From Valencia hispanica (taxonomy: Eukaryota; Chordata; Actinopteri; Cyprinodontiformes; Valenciidae): 64,000 bases of DNA. Numbering within the stretch: position 1 is the stretch's first letter; each line of letters starts with the position of its first letter. The stretch spans positions 39,373,914 through 39,437,913 of the forward strand of contig OY747711.1 of NCBI GenBank assembly GCA_963556495.2, read 5' to 3'. Made by a program: the position numbers and the translations under genes. The notes under the pieces were generated by a model. That model saw only the letters and a program-made list of their open reading frames with translations, was not told where the DNA came from and made no database searches. Below are positions 11,126 through 23,371 of this stretch, one piece after another.

Positions 11126-12736
11126 GGGAGGAAGCTGATGTATGGCAAATAGGCCTTCCAGCCTCAAAGACTTCTGCTCATTAGCAAAGATAATTTATCA
11201 AAGTACCAGCAGAAACATGCCAAAAAGGTTTTTCTTTATGTATTTATGTATGTAAGATTCAACATGCTATTATAAATAGTAAATATAAACAGATGCATGC
11301 TTTTCTTTGAAATAAGTTCTTTTTTTTTACATTTAATTTACTCTGGGGAAATAAAACATCTTGGCTAAATGAAAATAGTTTTACAAAAATCTGCCAGAGG
11401 AAGGGATTGTTTTGGGCTTAACTGTACGCTCTGCCTGCACTGAATATGAGGATAACTTAACTTTAGTTCTTTTCCTCCTCATTTGTACTATATACATTAA
11501 TTTATATGGGTTTATAGTGCTTTACGTAATGCAGTAGTAAACTATGATTAAGTTATGACTTATGCCTGCACATCAAAATGACACAATTCCACAAAACCAT
11601 CCTGTCCAATGTTTTTTTTTTTTTTCAGAATGTTGTTCCATTTGTCGCTTCCATCCCTCTCTGCTTTTTACTCTGTTACATCAAGCAACTTAATAAAGTT
11701 ATAAAAGCTCACTGACACTGCTTTGGGGACGTACTTTCTGCTGGTGCTGTCGTCAAGGCCAAACACATGAAGCACTGACAGTGACGGACAATATTGATCG
11801 TGCCAGAAGTTCACCCCTTTATGACGTTACATAGAGCAGGGCTATGGATGTTTTTTAGGGATAAATCATAGGGTATCATAGACTGTACCGAAGGGCATAC
11901 AGCAATTTATTTCTAAACTAGCATCCTTTGCTATGAAATATGTCACTTATCAAACTTTTTGTGAAGAAAAGAATTCAATTCAAAAAGGTTCAAGTTGCAG
12001 TTCCACGGGCATGCAAACACTAGTATAAGAAATAATTCTGGATGGTTTTATCCTGAGTAAACAAGAGAAGACCTTTATTAGACGAAATGACCTTCCCAAC
12101 AAGGCTATGAATACCAAAAGAAAACATGGGCCAAATACAGATTATATCAATGAGGGAACAACAGAACACATTTTTTTTCTTGCTATAAGTACAAGGACAG
12201 CATTTTTCTTTTTTTTTCGTCTCTGGCATGACTTAAAGCTTTCTCTGCTGAAGAATACAGTTTTTTAAATTGTGCTTCGAAGGAAAAATGGTTTGTGTAT
12301 ATATAAACATTTCAAAATATACAGCTTCTTGCAAAGTAATTCATTTACAGTTTTAAAACACAGGGGAAATTATATTTTTTTGAATTTTTTTTTCTTTTTC
12401 TGAAAACTTTGGGGAGCACATATACAGTGATAGCCCCCTTAGGGTTAGATTATAAAACGTATATTGCAAGCTTTGAACATCTTAAGGAGCACTGTTCAAT
12501 GTGTCATTCAAACAAGGAAAGAGCATGGCACAACTCAAACCTACCAGGACATGGCCGTTCACCTGTACTGAAAGTCGGAATGAGAGCATTAATCAGTGTA
12601 GGAGCTGCAAAGGGCCACTGCTCAGGTAGGATAATCTGTTAAAAGGAGAACTTTTAGTTGTAAACTCAATAAATCTGGGATTTTACAGACCAGTAACAAA
12701 AGGAAAAGCAATTGTTGAAACAAGGCTAAACTATGG
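11126..12736. other. No recognised feature
   Basis: AT-rich sequence with poly-T runs (for example near 11320, 11615 and 12385). I see no gene or repeat family I can name. Confidence 0.5.
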
Positions 12737-12950
12737 GGAGGCTGTGACTCAGTGGGTAGAGAAGTCATCTTGCAATCATAAGTTTGCAGGTTGGACTACA
12801 GCGATGTTGGCCTACACCAGGGCAAGGCACTTAACCCGAAATTGTCTACCGATTTTTGTAACAGTGTTTAAATGTGTGCGCATCTCTGAGTGTGAGTGCT
12901 GCTCTAGTTTAAAGTGCTTTGATTGGTGAGTATGACTGGTCAGCAAAATG
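12737..12950 (+). repeat. tRNA-like SINE
   Basis: The head reads GGCTGTGACTCAGTGGGTAG, which fits a tRNA-type RNA polymerase III A box. A weakened B box (GGTTGGACTA) follows about 33 bases later near 12789. The body (GGGCAAGGCACTTAACCC and AGTGTGAGTG, then AAAGTGCTTTGA) is that of a common fish SINE. It would be transcribed by RNA polymerase III and copied by a partner LINE. The B box differs from GGTTCGA, so this copy is likely silent. Confidence 0.75.
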
Positions 12951-13084
12951 GACACTCACGGGATGTTCAAGTGCATGCTCATTCATGTGTGAGCCGGCTG
13001 CAGCAGCGAAATGCTTCACTCCTCGGTTCTCTTCTACTGTTGTGGACAACGCGTCTACAGATGAGGTAGTAAATGTACATTTCC

Positions 13085-13112
13085 AGCCGCTAGCTTAGCT
13101 TATCTAGCGGCT
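13085..13112. repeat. Perfect 9-bp inverted repeat (hairpin)
   Basis: AGCCGCTAG at 13085-13093 is followed after a 10-base loop by its exact complement CTAGCGGCT at 13104-13112. It lies 120 bases upstream of the CpG-rich minisatellite. Its role is unknown; it may be part of a TIR element whose ends I cannot define. Confidence 0.6.
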
Positions 13113-13233
13113 AACCGACGGAGAACACCCTCTCCTTGTGAAGGCACATAAGTAGGTATGTATATGGAAAGCCATAAGGGCCCAAAATGCGCGAAATTTC
13201 ATGTGACTTTTACAAGTAAAAAACGCGCAAACA

Positions 13234-13400
13234 ACACGTAAACATCGCGTGTGAAGACCATCAATGTGAAAACACGTAAACAACGCGTACTTTGCGTGTG
13301 AAGACTATCAATGTGAATACACGTAAACAACGCATACTTTGCGTGTGAAGACTATCAACGTGAAAACAACACGTAAACAACGCGCTAATGACGCGCAAAC
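13234..13400. repeat. CpG-rich minisatellite, unit about 47 bp
   Basis: Four units start with ACACGTAAAC at 13234, 13272, 13319 and 13369. Unit lengths are 38, 47 and 50 bases with a partial fourth. Each unit has ACACGTAAACAACGCG, a TTTGCGTGTGAAG block and a TCAATGTGAA block. The CpG density is well above that of the surrounding AT-rich DNA. ACACG and CGTGT in one unit are complementary and could fold. Confidence 0.85.
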
Positions 13401-13890
13401 AACATGTTTAGAGGTATGTCGCTGCTGATTGGCTTTCAAGACCTTGGGAAGAACCACTGCACCAAGCAGAAAAGGGGGGAGCTCAGTGGATTCACAGTAG
13501 GCTGCAGACAGCTGTTTTTGTTGTCTGCTAGAATCTCCTGAAAGGGATATCTAAGATAATTCATCCTGATCATTTCCAATAAAAGTTCATTAATATAATT
13601 AAAATAATACATTAAAAATAATAACATAGTATTTAATTTTTACTAAAAAGTTATTCCTTCCTGCCACTCCCTCTCACCACTCAGTGCAGCACTTTTCTAA
13701 ATAATTTTTTTATAAATGTTTTACTCTAGTGTTCATGTTAACAACAAATGACAAAAACATGACCTTTGCATTAAACATCAATATTTCATTATCGAAAACA
13801 TGAGTTCTGTGCAGCAAACAGTTATTGCATCTGTCATGTCATACATATCATACCAGCATGTCCAAAAGCCTTTTTACAGGGATCTAGTGG
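13401..13890. other. No recognised feature
   Basis: AT-rich sequence between the minisatellite and the Tc1-like element. Nothing supportable. Confidence 0.5.
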
Positions 13891-15187
<1,297 letters not shown>

Positions 15188-15226
15188 TTTAATAATGTCA
15201 GTTTGAACCTGTTTGTTCCAAATCAG

Positions 15227-15328
15227 GCTCAGATGGAACAACTCCAACAATTTGATTCAGGACCAAAGCCCCCTGGCAGCCTCAGCATTGACAAGCTCCG
15301 AAGTGTCATTGCCACTTTGGAGGAGTGA
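15227..15328 (+). CDS. Candidate last coding exon of an unidentified host gene
   Basis: After a pyrimidine-rich tract and an AG at 15225-15226, an open frame starts GCT CAG ATG and runs 33 codons to a TGA stop at 15326-15328. The peptide includes [15 protein letters not shown] and [16 protein letters not shown], with a composition like a real protein tail: acidic end, possible amphipathic helix, few rare residues. Local GC content rises against very AT-rich flanks. An AATAAA signal follows at about 15692. If real, it is the 3' terminal exon of a plus-strand gene whose other exons lie elsewhere, so the left part of this window would be its intron. I do not recognise the protein. It could also be a chance frame or a processed gene fragment. 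Confidence 0.4.
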   Translation, partial: AQMEQLQQFDSGPKPPGSLSIDKLRSVIATLEE

Positions 15329-15691
15329 TCAGTATGCAACATACATTTTTCCTGGTGTTCTATGTCTTGCATTTATCATGACATTGTTTTTTTTTGTGTT
15401 TTATATTTTAGTTTTGTAGTTCTAGATCTAGTCTAGATCTGTTTGTTACACATTGTTATGAAGCAGCATACACATTGTATAATTGTTACATTACTGTCTT
15501 TGTTACACATTGCTGAGAATTTAGCATCCATATTTAACCTTTCAGCATCTATTCAAGGTTCAACTGCACTTTCTAGAACGTGTTCAGAGCTGTGACCTGA
15601 AAACATAAACTTATTTTTTTATCCAGAGCAATTGTAGCTTTTTGCTGTCTTCTATAGCTAGCTATATAGGGCAGCACTTCTATGTTTCAAG

Positions 15692-15697
15692 CAATAA
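15692..15697 (+). promoter_or_regulatory. Candidate polyadenylation signal AATAAA
   Basis: AATAAA in the context AGCAATAAAGTAAATCC, about 365 bases downstream of the candidate terminal exon's stop codon. A TTATTATGTTG stretch follows as a possible downstream element. The signal is common by chance in AT-rich DNA. Confidence 0.35.
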
Positions 15698-15714
15698 AGT
15701 AAATCCACAAGTTA

Positions 15715-16479
15715 TTATGTTGCACAAAATCCCTATGAGCTTTAAAGAAATACAGTAATATTATACTATAAACCCGCCAGTATGAGGGCTCAGACTAGTT
15801 TCATGAAACTATGAGATAAGAAAAGTAACTAATAACAAATGACCACACATTTGTTTGTGTGGGCATTTGCTGACAAAAGAACCTGCTGTCTAATGCGGTT
15901 CAATGTGGATGTGTGAGTGTGTGAGAAAAAGAGGCTGACACTGCATGGACGTTGGATGACATCTTATTATACCAAACTATGAACTGCATTTATGTAGATA
16001 GTTGATCTTTTAATATAATATTATTTTATTCTTATTGTTATTATTAAGAAGCTTTAATACTTCTAATGTATATATGTGAGGGTCAATGTCTCCTGTCCTT
16101 TGTGTCGATGCTCATAATTTGCCTGCAGAAGCACTTTCCTCTAACGCTAATGTTCTTGAATTTTATGTTTTCTGAATAGAAGTTATACTCATTTATTCAC
16201 TCCTCTAAATTTCTGAAAATCCTAGCCTATCAGGATGAAAGTGATAAATGGAAAAAACACAATCTATATTTTAAAAAACAATAACTCAAATAAAAAATAA
16301 TCACATAGTTGTGACAAAAATAAGTGAAAGCCATACACAACTGAATAAATAGTTAAAGAAGCTATTAAAATATGTGTAAAAGTACAGATTATGCTTTTTA
16401 TATTTGTGCAAAAATGTAAAAAAATAATTGTACACAAATATGGAGATCTAAATGAAGAACAGCATGGAATGCATCCAGT
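15715..16479. other. No recognised feature
   Basis: Very AT-rich, no supportable gene or repeat family. Confidence 0.5.
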
Positions 16480-16790
16480 TTATTTCATTTGTTGGGACCA
16501 CTGCTGATTAGTACATTACAATACCTGCTAATGTACACTCCTTTGTGCAACTTTGGATGCAGCAGCCTCCCACTAAAGGAGCTCTCCAGAGGTGCAGCAG
16601 TGTCATGCATGGGGTGGGAGACATTGTCCAGTAATAATGTCCGTTTGACTAGAGTTCTCCTGTCTCTAACCAACAGCTCTGGATAAAGGGGGTATCCCAG
16701 GACAGAGGTGGCCTTTCTGATCAGCTTATCAAACTGCGCTGCACCAGCAGACCACACCTCAGAGAATAGCTGATGCTACAAGTGAGGGGG
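16480..16790 (-). pseudogene. LINE ORF2 C-terminal fragment
   Basis: A 90-residue minus-strand frame contains DKLIRKATSVLGYPL, then ERR-like DRRTLVKRTLLLDN, HPMHDT and SSFSGRLLHPK. This block follows the reverse transcriptase thumb in many fish LINEs of the CR1/L2/Rex1 type and is usually followed by a basic RRSFIPTAV-type end, here altered. The reverse transcriptase palm and endonuclease are absent, so this is a severely 5'-truncated insertion. It resembles the C-terminal fragment at 5225-5655 in design. It has no enzymatic capacity. Confidence 0.75.
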
Positions 16791-19700
16791 AAAAAAGGTC
16801 TTCAGCAGTACACCCTGTAGTCCAAATGCCCTCAATACTTTTTAGCCGGTATACTCAGCTCTGTTTGGTAATGATATCCAAGTTTAACCTAATGATTATC
16901 ATTGTCAGATGCATTAGTTAAATTATTTTCTGCTTTGTCACATCCCTATTGACAAAATGTGAGGCTTACACAATTTCAACAAAAAGTTGACGCATTTGTA
17001 ATTTTTCATCTGCTAAAAAAAACGTACAACCCCAAAGCTTTACATAATCCACTGTTGTGCAATAAATAGAAAAATGTAAACCTAATCTGTACTCTCTTGT
17101 TTTGTTTTGTTTTGTTTTGTTCTTTTGTACAGGTCAATAACCTGAAGACATCAATATACCTTTTTGATCAAGTAAACTTCTGAATAATTTCACCTCTACA
17201 AATAGAGCTGTACACTCTGAAGAATGGCTCTAATGAGCTATGCGTAAAGCGCCTGTATTATGCTCAAACACTCTAGTGGCTTGTAATCTAGTGACTCAAT
17301 TTACAGCTTGACTGACAGTAAATTGGAAGGTCACAGCATGGATCCTCTTGCTGGTTGCTTGCTTCACCAGACTGCACCACATCGCTTCTGGCCCAGATGA
17401 TAAGATATTACTACCTGACTAGGTGGAAATATTGTACATTGCTGTTGGTACAAACAAGAATACGTGTAAAATATTTCCCTGAGCATGCACATCTGTGCTC
17501 TCTTTCTGTCTCTCAAACACACACGCACACAAACACACACTCTCTCATAGCCAAAGAGCAATCATGCAAATGTGGCTTGCTTAATGTTCTAAATTAGAAA
17601 AAGTACAACGGGGCGGTGTGGGCGTCTCACTCATTGTGTACAGCTGGAACCTGGCATCAAGTGGGAGGAGGTAAGCAAGATCAAATAAGCACATTTAAAA
17701 TGAGATGATCATTGTACGGTTTTAGGTTTTCAATGTTTTTTTTCCCTTTCTTTTTGTTTCTGATTAAGTATTTTTAGAGAGGCACTTCTAAAATAAATTC
17801 CATTTGCTTAAGACAATTACTGCATGTTAAATAATCGCCAATCCATCTATTTTTCTACAATTCATGGTGTACCTACATCCACAAAAAAACATGCTAATTC
17901 ATTTAAATACTTTTCCCACTAATAATTCATCATATATTCTTTACATATATATATATTTCAACTTATAATCAAACAAATGTGTGACAAACAGAAAAAAAAA
18001 CATAAGCAAAATAAGTTGCAATTAACTAGCAGTATAGGTGCCCACCTTTGCAAAAGTTATCCAAATCCATCAGATCGTATGCCTTGTGCACAGTCCTCCT
18101 CTGGTGATTTTTTTGTATTCTTAAAGTTATCGTGAAAGTTGAGAAAAACCCTTCATTTTCATCTTTTAAGCAGAAACCTGAACACAGTTTACAAAACCAG
18201 TGACAAATGTGCCTCCTGTCATAGTCCAACTGTTACTGAAGAAGCCATCAAAAAAATTAGAAACCAACCGGTATATAGTGATTTCAAGCCAAACAAAGAA
18301 CACATTATGTTAATTAATTTTTGGATTAAGGTAATGTTTTTTAAGGAGTTTAGTTGTCTTTCTCTTAGTGGTCTTTTCATCTCAACAGTTGTAAGCCACC
18401 TAAAACAGAAATATTGCAAAAAATATGAAAACATTTAAATAGCTAATATAAAAAAAGAATGTGAGATACAGTAAGGTCAGCAGGCTCATGTAAAATGATT
18501 GAGTACAGAAATAGCATGATAGGAGATAAGGTTCCAAAACATTTACAAAATCACATAATAAAGAATTAGTTCTTAAAAAAAGTATTAACTATATGCATTT
18601 ATATACTATAAAACTATTAACCTATTCTCAATCTATACCTACATTTATGATAGATATGAATGTCATTTTAATAGTTAATAGTTTTCTATTTCTATTAATA
18701 GTTTAATAGAAATTTGTGACTATTACAATACATCTGAATCAACACACCACTGACCATGAATAAACAACAATACTCACCTTATATTTAGAATGCCAAATGG
18801 AGAATCAGCTAGAGGTCTAATACACTGGTTGAAACTGGCCTTGTGCTTCTCTCCTCTCATCAGTGTTCCATCAGGGAACCAGCAGATTTACAATGTCAGC
18901 AGTGTGGATTCAACCAAGGTCAACAGAGGCTTATCAGCATGTTTGTGTGTGTGATTTAAGCCTCCCATGTGTGGCCACTAAAGTCTTCATAATTGGGTTG
19001 GTGCTTGTATATTGCTTTGTGTGTGTGATTGCATATGCAGGAGGCCTCTGTGTGATTAAATGTGTCATATTAACAGTCAAAATGTACTGCTTCCCTAGAT
19101 AAATGTGATAGATAGAATTTATAGCATAGCTGGCTCAGCAGTTTCCATTCTTTTAGGACATAGATCTAAATGTTAATAACAAAACAGATCAGTTTGTTTT
19201 ATTATGCATTTTTTAAGTTACCTCGTTTACTTGTAACCCAACATTCAGGTGTTGATCTTGAGTAAAACATATAACTTAAACTTTCCCATTCAGAACTCGA
19301 AGACAGCAAAGCATCTCTCTTATATTATCAGAACTGAGGTGCCAGCATGTATTCAGCTCAGGTTTTCTCATGTCAAGGCCAAATACTTTAACCACTGGAC
19401 AACAACAATTATGAAGCGCTATAGCAACCGTGGACGGTCAAAGATTTGAGTTTTCACATAAAGACAACACCCTCCACAGCTCCGACTAAGGTTTTTGAAA
19501 AGGCCTTTATGAATATATCTTAATATATACAAAAATCTCATGATTGCTACTTTGAATTTTACACTAGAAAAATCTCCCTGTAAAGAAAGTTACCGATCAG
19601 ATAGACTTTTCTGATGGATTTGAGACAGTTTGCAGTGAGAATGATAAGAGTTTTGATACATAAATTTAACCAGGTGAAAAAAGTGGGTACCTGTAAAAAC

Positions 19701-19887
19701 AAACATACTTACAAACAAACATGTAAATCCCGTTTACATATTTTACCTTTCTGGTTGCAGTACTTGTTTCGGTCAGAGAGTGGTGTCAGTGCCATATTTA
19801 AAGGTAGAAAGTTCCAGGAAATGAAGCAAAGCCTCGTTCCAGCGGTGTTGCACACTTTTGCTTGGGAAAGAGAATAAAGGGGGGCTT
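16791..19887. other. AT-rich stretch with only simple repeats
   Basis: Contains a short (TTTTG)n tract at about 17098-17122, a broken CA tract near 17517-17540 and a TA tract near 17945. The minus-strand frame at 18026-18229 has several Cys and His residues, but I do not recognise it and cannot support a gene. No repeat family recognised. Confidence 0.45.
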
Positions 19888-20115
19888 ATTGAGTTGGTAG
19901 TCAAGTCAGAACCATAACAGACGAGTTTTTCAGAAAACACATTGGTGGTGATGAGAACATGTTAGCTACAACTAATTGGCTAAAAATAGCTGCTGCAAAT
20001 GGACTTGGTATTCCTTATAAGGGATATGTAGAACTGGAAGTTATGACTATGGTCTTGAAAATCTCAAATTGTGTTTTTTTTTGTCTTGAAACCAGCTAAT
20101 CCTGTTTTTGAAGCG
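19888..20115 (+). pseudogene. Ty3/gypsy pol remnant: protease region
   Basis: The plus-strand frame reads VGSQVRTITDEFFRKH, then TTNWLKIAAANGL and IPYKGYVELEV. This is the layout of the retropepsin-like domain of fish Ty3/gypsy elements, where a V-D-S/T-G-S-Q motif begins the active site and a Gly-Tyr-Leu-Glu block follows. Here the catalytic Asp codon is lost: a TGA sits just before the remaining Val-Gly-Ser-Gln. The reverse transcriptase part of the same element continues at 20605 after an unrelated insertion. The retropepsin would have matured the Gag-Pol polyprotein in the virus-like particle. Confidence 0.7.
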
Positions 20116-20164
20116 TACACAATTTGAATGAATGTTATCTGCAGATGCAGACAGCTTGTAACAA

Positions 20165-20600
20165 CAGAAGGCACATTTCCACTATCGGAACTTCAGCGTA
20201 ATTTGACCGAACCTTCCTGAAACTGCAGATCTACTCGCAGCGCTTGTCCTTGTGATGTGTGCAATTTTGCGCACATGGAAACGCTTAAGAGACATCGATG
20301 AAAAAGCTGAAAGGAAAATAATGACATTTATACGTCATCAATGTGTGCACTCACAGCGTTCCCTGCCCCTCTCCCCTTTCCCCCACCACCCCACACCCCT
20401 CCAGCTTTCGCGGAACATTACCTGACTGTCTGAATGCAAACCCCATACCGCGGAAAGTCCGCTCTTGTTAATAGGTCTTCAGCCGTAAAATTACCGGTAA
20501 AGGGTATCCGAACAAAGTCCGGAAGATTGCGTTCAGACACAAAAGCAAAACAGACGAAGTCTGGACAATTACCGTTTTTCATGGCCTGTTTGAAAGGGGC
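20165..20600. mobile_element. GC-richer repeat inserted within the gypsy remnant
   Basis: This stretch separates the gypsy protease and reverse transcriptase parts. It has sequence unlike its flanks, with blocks TTTCCACTATCGGAAC, ATACCGCGGAAAGTCCGC and TTACCGGTAAAGGG, and its right end is TTTGAAAGGGGCTTA. The ends are only weakly complementary (GCACATTTCCACTA against GCCCCTTTCAAACA), so a degenerate TIR element is likely but not proven. Confidence 0.5.
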
Positions 20601-20604
20601 TTAA

Positions 20605-21213
20605 CAGTAAGGGGCATGCTATTTTGGACAAACTTGACATAGGAGGTACTGAGAAAGAGCGAGTTGCTCTCTGTGCATTGATTTCTTGTTCCAATGAGGT
20701 TTTACAGATGATGATGAAAATCTTGGATACACAGACAAGGTGAAGCATGAGATCACTTTGGTTGATGACGTACACAACTATACCACGTATTTCTACCAAC
20801 CAGTACCAGGAAGTACAAGAACATATTTCTAAACTTTTGAAATAAGGAGTCTTACAGGAAAGTGGAAGTGCTTACGCCTCCCCAGTTGTGGGAGTCCGCA
20901 AGAGGGATGGCAGCATATGCTTATGTGTAGACTATCAAAAACTAAATCTCAAAACTAGGAAAGATGTGTTCCCATTGCCTCGCATCGTTAAGAGTTTGGA
21001 TGCTTTTAAAGGTACAAAATATGTCTCCACAATAGATCTTGCAAGTGGGTATCACCAAATGGCCATGGATGAGAAGAATAAACATAAGACCACTTTCACC
21101 ATGCCTTTTGGGCTATTTAAGTATGTTCGCATGGCCATATGTGATGGCCCTCCAACATTCGAAAGATTAATGCAGACAACCATGACCAATTTGATATTTG
21201 ACATCATGTTATT
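20605..21213 (+). pseudogene. Ty3/gypsy reverse transcriptase fragment
   Basis: A 127-codon open frame from 20888, with a frameshifted upstream continuation, shows reverse transcriptase motifs in order: RKRDGSICLCVDYQKLN, FPLPRI, STIDLASGYHQM (motif A with the catalytic Asp) and FTMPFGLFKYVRM followed by PPTFERLMQ. Upstream, around 20700-20790, a frame gives GYTDKVKHEITLVDDV, which normally links protease to reverse transcriptase. The FGLCNAPxTF block is corrupted to AICDGPPTF. The element stops before the YxDD active site, where a different repeat begins at 21214. Integrase, RNase H, gag and LTRs are not visible, so it is a dead fragment. No LTR or gag is seen in the flanking 1 kb on either side. 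Confidence 0.85.
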
Positions 21214-21700
21214 GCCCTTTTCCACTAGCACCTACTCGGCCCGACTCGACCTAGTTCCATGGCTTATCTAGTAGCAGAAGTTGTCCTGTGCCAGTCCCAT
21301 TTTTAGTACCAACGCCGCTGTGGTTCCAAGAGGGCCAAACAGGGCAAAAAAACGCAATGTCAGAAGGGTGTCGGTCAATGATTGGCTAGAGGATTTTAGA
21401 CAATGGTTGCGCTACATGACGGATTAGAACAACAACAACGGGACTGCCATTTTTAAAACTCCCTACGGCGACTGGATGCGTGTCGTTTTTGCTGAAGAAC
21501 AATGACAACACCAAAACCAGTGATGTGGTCCAAAAGGGAGGTGCAGGCATTTCTGAGCTTGCAATAACCCTGTCAGATTTTGTAGCTCTAACTTTTTTTT
21601 TGTGCCTGTAGATTGGCTTAGTGCTGCTTGCAGTTAAAACCACTTTGATGGTACCAATCAAATGAGAAACTCTGGAACGGAAAGTTGCATTAGTTTTCTG
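21214..21700 (+). mobile_element. PIF/Harbinger-like element fragment with Myb/SANT-type ORF start
   Basis: The left end reads CCCTTTTCCACTAGCACCTA, then a CGACTCGACC motif, the known start of an abundant fish TIR family. At 21502 a short ORF (21 codons, stop at 21565-21567) reads MTTPKPVMWSKREVQAFLSL, matching the start of a Myb/SANT-like DNA-binding domain in which the Trp-Ser/Thr-x-x-Glu-Val motif is conserved. The frame then ends in TAA. The right TIR is not found. It interrupts the gypsy fragment at its left border. Family call is from remembered sequence. Confidence 0.6.
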
Positions 21701-22490
21701 CATTTGCTTTCTAGGTTCTGCAAAAAATTTTCAAGTCAGGTTCTCAGTTTGAACAGTTACCAATGATTCCACAAACCTATGTACTGTATAATACATATCA
21801 AATTAGAATCAGTCAATTAATCAGATACATATTTAACGATCACTTAATCAATCTATGTACCACATCAAAACCTTGACCTTGACATGACATTATTAATTAT
21901 TAAACATTTAAAAAACTCAGGTGTATTATGATTCTTAGGTGTGAAAATTTTGGTTTTCCTTTGTGTTTCTGTTCGGATCATTTCTTGTTTATTATACCAT
22001 TTTAGGTTTTTTTTCCCCTTTATGTTAGTTCACTTGTGCATTTTTTCTTTTATATTGGTGTATTAGAGTTGGGTTCCTTAGATTAATGTCAATTTCTGTT
22101 TAGGTTAGTTTCAGGTTTTTGCCTTTCATCTATGGTTTCCGGGTGTCCCAGACCAATTCCTAACTCCCTTCCTCAGCCTTCCCAGCTGTTTTCCATCTCC
22201 TAATTTGCTCTGCCTGCTCTCTCCCCCAGCTGCCTCTACTTGCCTCTGATTAGCTCTTCGGGTTTCTTTGTCACTTCCACTTCTCCCTCGGCACTTAAGC
22301 TTCTCTCTCACCTTTATTCCTTGCTGGAATCTTCCGTTTGTCCCCATATCGCTGACATTGCTCCTCATGTTACTTCCTGGTTTTCTTACCCATGTTTCCC
22401 TGCCAGATTTTTGTTTAACTCCATAGTCTCCTGTAAGTTTAGCCTTGTTCATTCATTATTCATTGACATTTTTTGTATGAGACCAAAGAC
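21701..22490. other. Unassigned, possibly repeat-derived
   Basis: 21701-22080 is AT-rich and featureless. 22100-22450 is pyrimidine-rich (CTGCCTGCTCTCTCCCCCAG and similar), resembling non-coding ends of fish retroelements, but I cannot assign a family. The minus-strand 108-codon frame across it is low complexity and probably not a gene. Confidence 0.4.
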
Positions 22491-22498
22491 TAGTGATG

Positions 22499-22549
22499 GT
22501 GAGATGAACCCCCATGAGGCATTGAACCACGTGGAAGGGTTCATCTCAC
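22499..22549. repeat. Perfect 13-bp inverted repeat within a MITE-like fragment
   Basis: GTGAGATGAACCC (22499-22511) is followed after 25 bases by its exact complement GGGTTCATCTCAC (22537-22549). The next bases (GCTTCATGTGAACACAAG, then CCCCCTACTGGCC) match a fish repeat with GAAGCTTCATG-type ends. Related family sequence appears at 24575-24745. Confidence 0.65.
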
Positions 22550-23371
22550 GGGGCTTCATGTGAACACAAGTCCCCCTACTGGCCAAGTACATAATCACAG
22601 GCAGCTATAGCTCTTAGCTACTTAATGTGTGATGCATTAAACTTGTAAGTCTGCTATGGTTCTTGGGAATGACTATGAGTTCCCAAAAAATAATTTCTCT
22701 ACATAAAATATTACAAATGGGAATAATAAAAATATTTTTAATGTATTCTGTCTGTAAATTATCCCAAAACGGTAGCATCATATGTTATGGCAAGTTGTGT
22801 AATAATGTTTTTCTGTCACTTGAGGCAAAAGGCATGGGCTTAAGCAGGCAGAGGAAAGTGAAAATGCTTGTGGATCTAGGAAGAGGGCACTGAAAAATGA
22901 TTGTGTAACTTGAGCAATGATGTACAAAACAGGGGAAAAACATTTTAAATCAAAAATAGCAGTTTCTCAACAGTTTTAGGTTTTAAGCGATTCCTTTTTC
23001 TTGACACCACCTCACCAAGTGCAAAAATTACTTTAAATTCTTTAGAAATTAATAATAGAAATAATTACTCTTCCGAATTAGAAAATCTACCAGAAATAGT
23101 AGCCTAATAGTTCGCTTTACTGGATAATAATGTAACAAAAATCTGAAATAACATTCTGAGAATACAGGTATTATTTTCTATTCAATGTAATAATAAAATT
23201 AAAAAGCAGCAGTCTCAAAAACACAATAATGCCCGATCCATTGTTTAGATTTTTCCTCAGTCAGCTTATAGATGAATTATTATTATAGATTTAGTTTCCA
23301 TGTGGATCTGCTAGATCTTTGCCACTTTTGTCCCACACAGAAACACATATGCCAGCTCTGTTTGTCTGTAA

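Noticed and set aside
12737..12810. Functional tRNA gene
   Set aside because: A and B boxes are present only in degenerate form and no cloverleaf can be folded; the body is SINE.
13234..13400. CRISPR-like array
   Set aside because: Units are contiguous with no unique spacers of constant length and the DNA is clearly vertebrate; it is a minisatellite.
17364..17597. Frames rich in Thr-His or Val-Cys
   Set aside because: Caused by a broken CA tract near 17517; no domain.
18026..18229. Cys/His-containing 67-codon frame as a zinc finger
   Set aside because: Cys and His spacing does not fit any finger type I know, and flanks show no exon or transposon context.
22126..22452. 108-codon minus-strand frame rich in Gly, Arg and Lys
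   Set aside because: Low-complexity reading of a pyrimidine-rich stretch; no motif or splice support.
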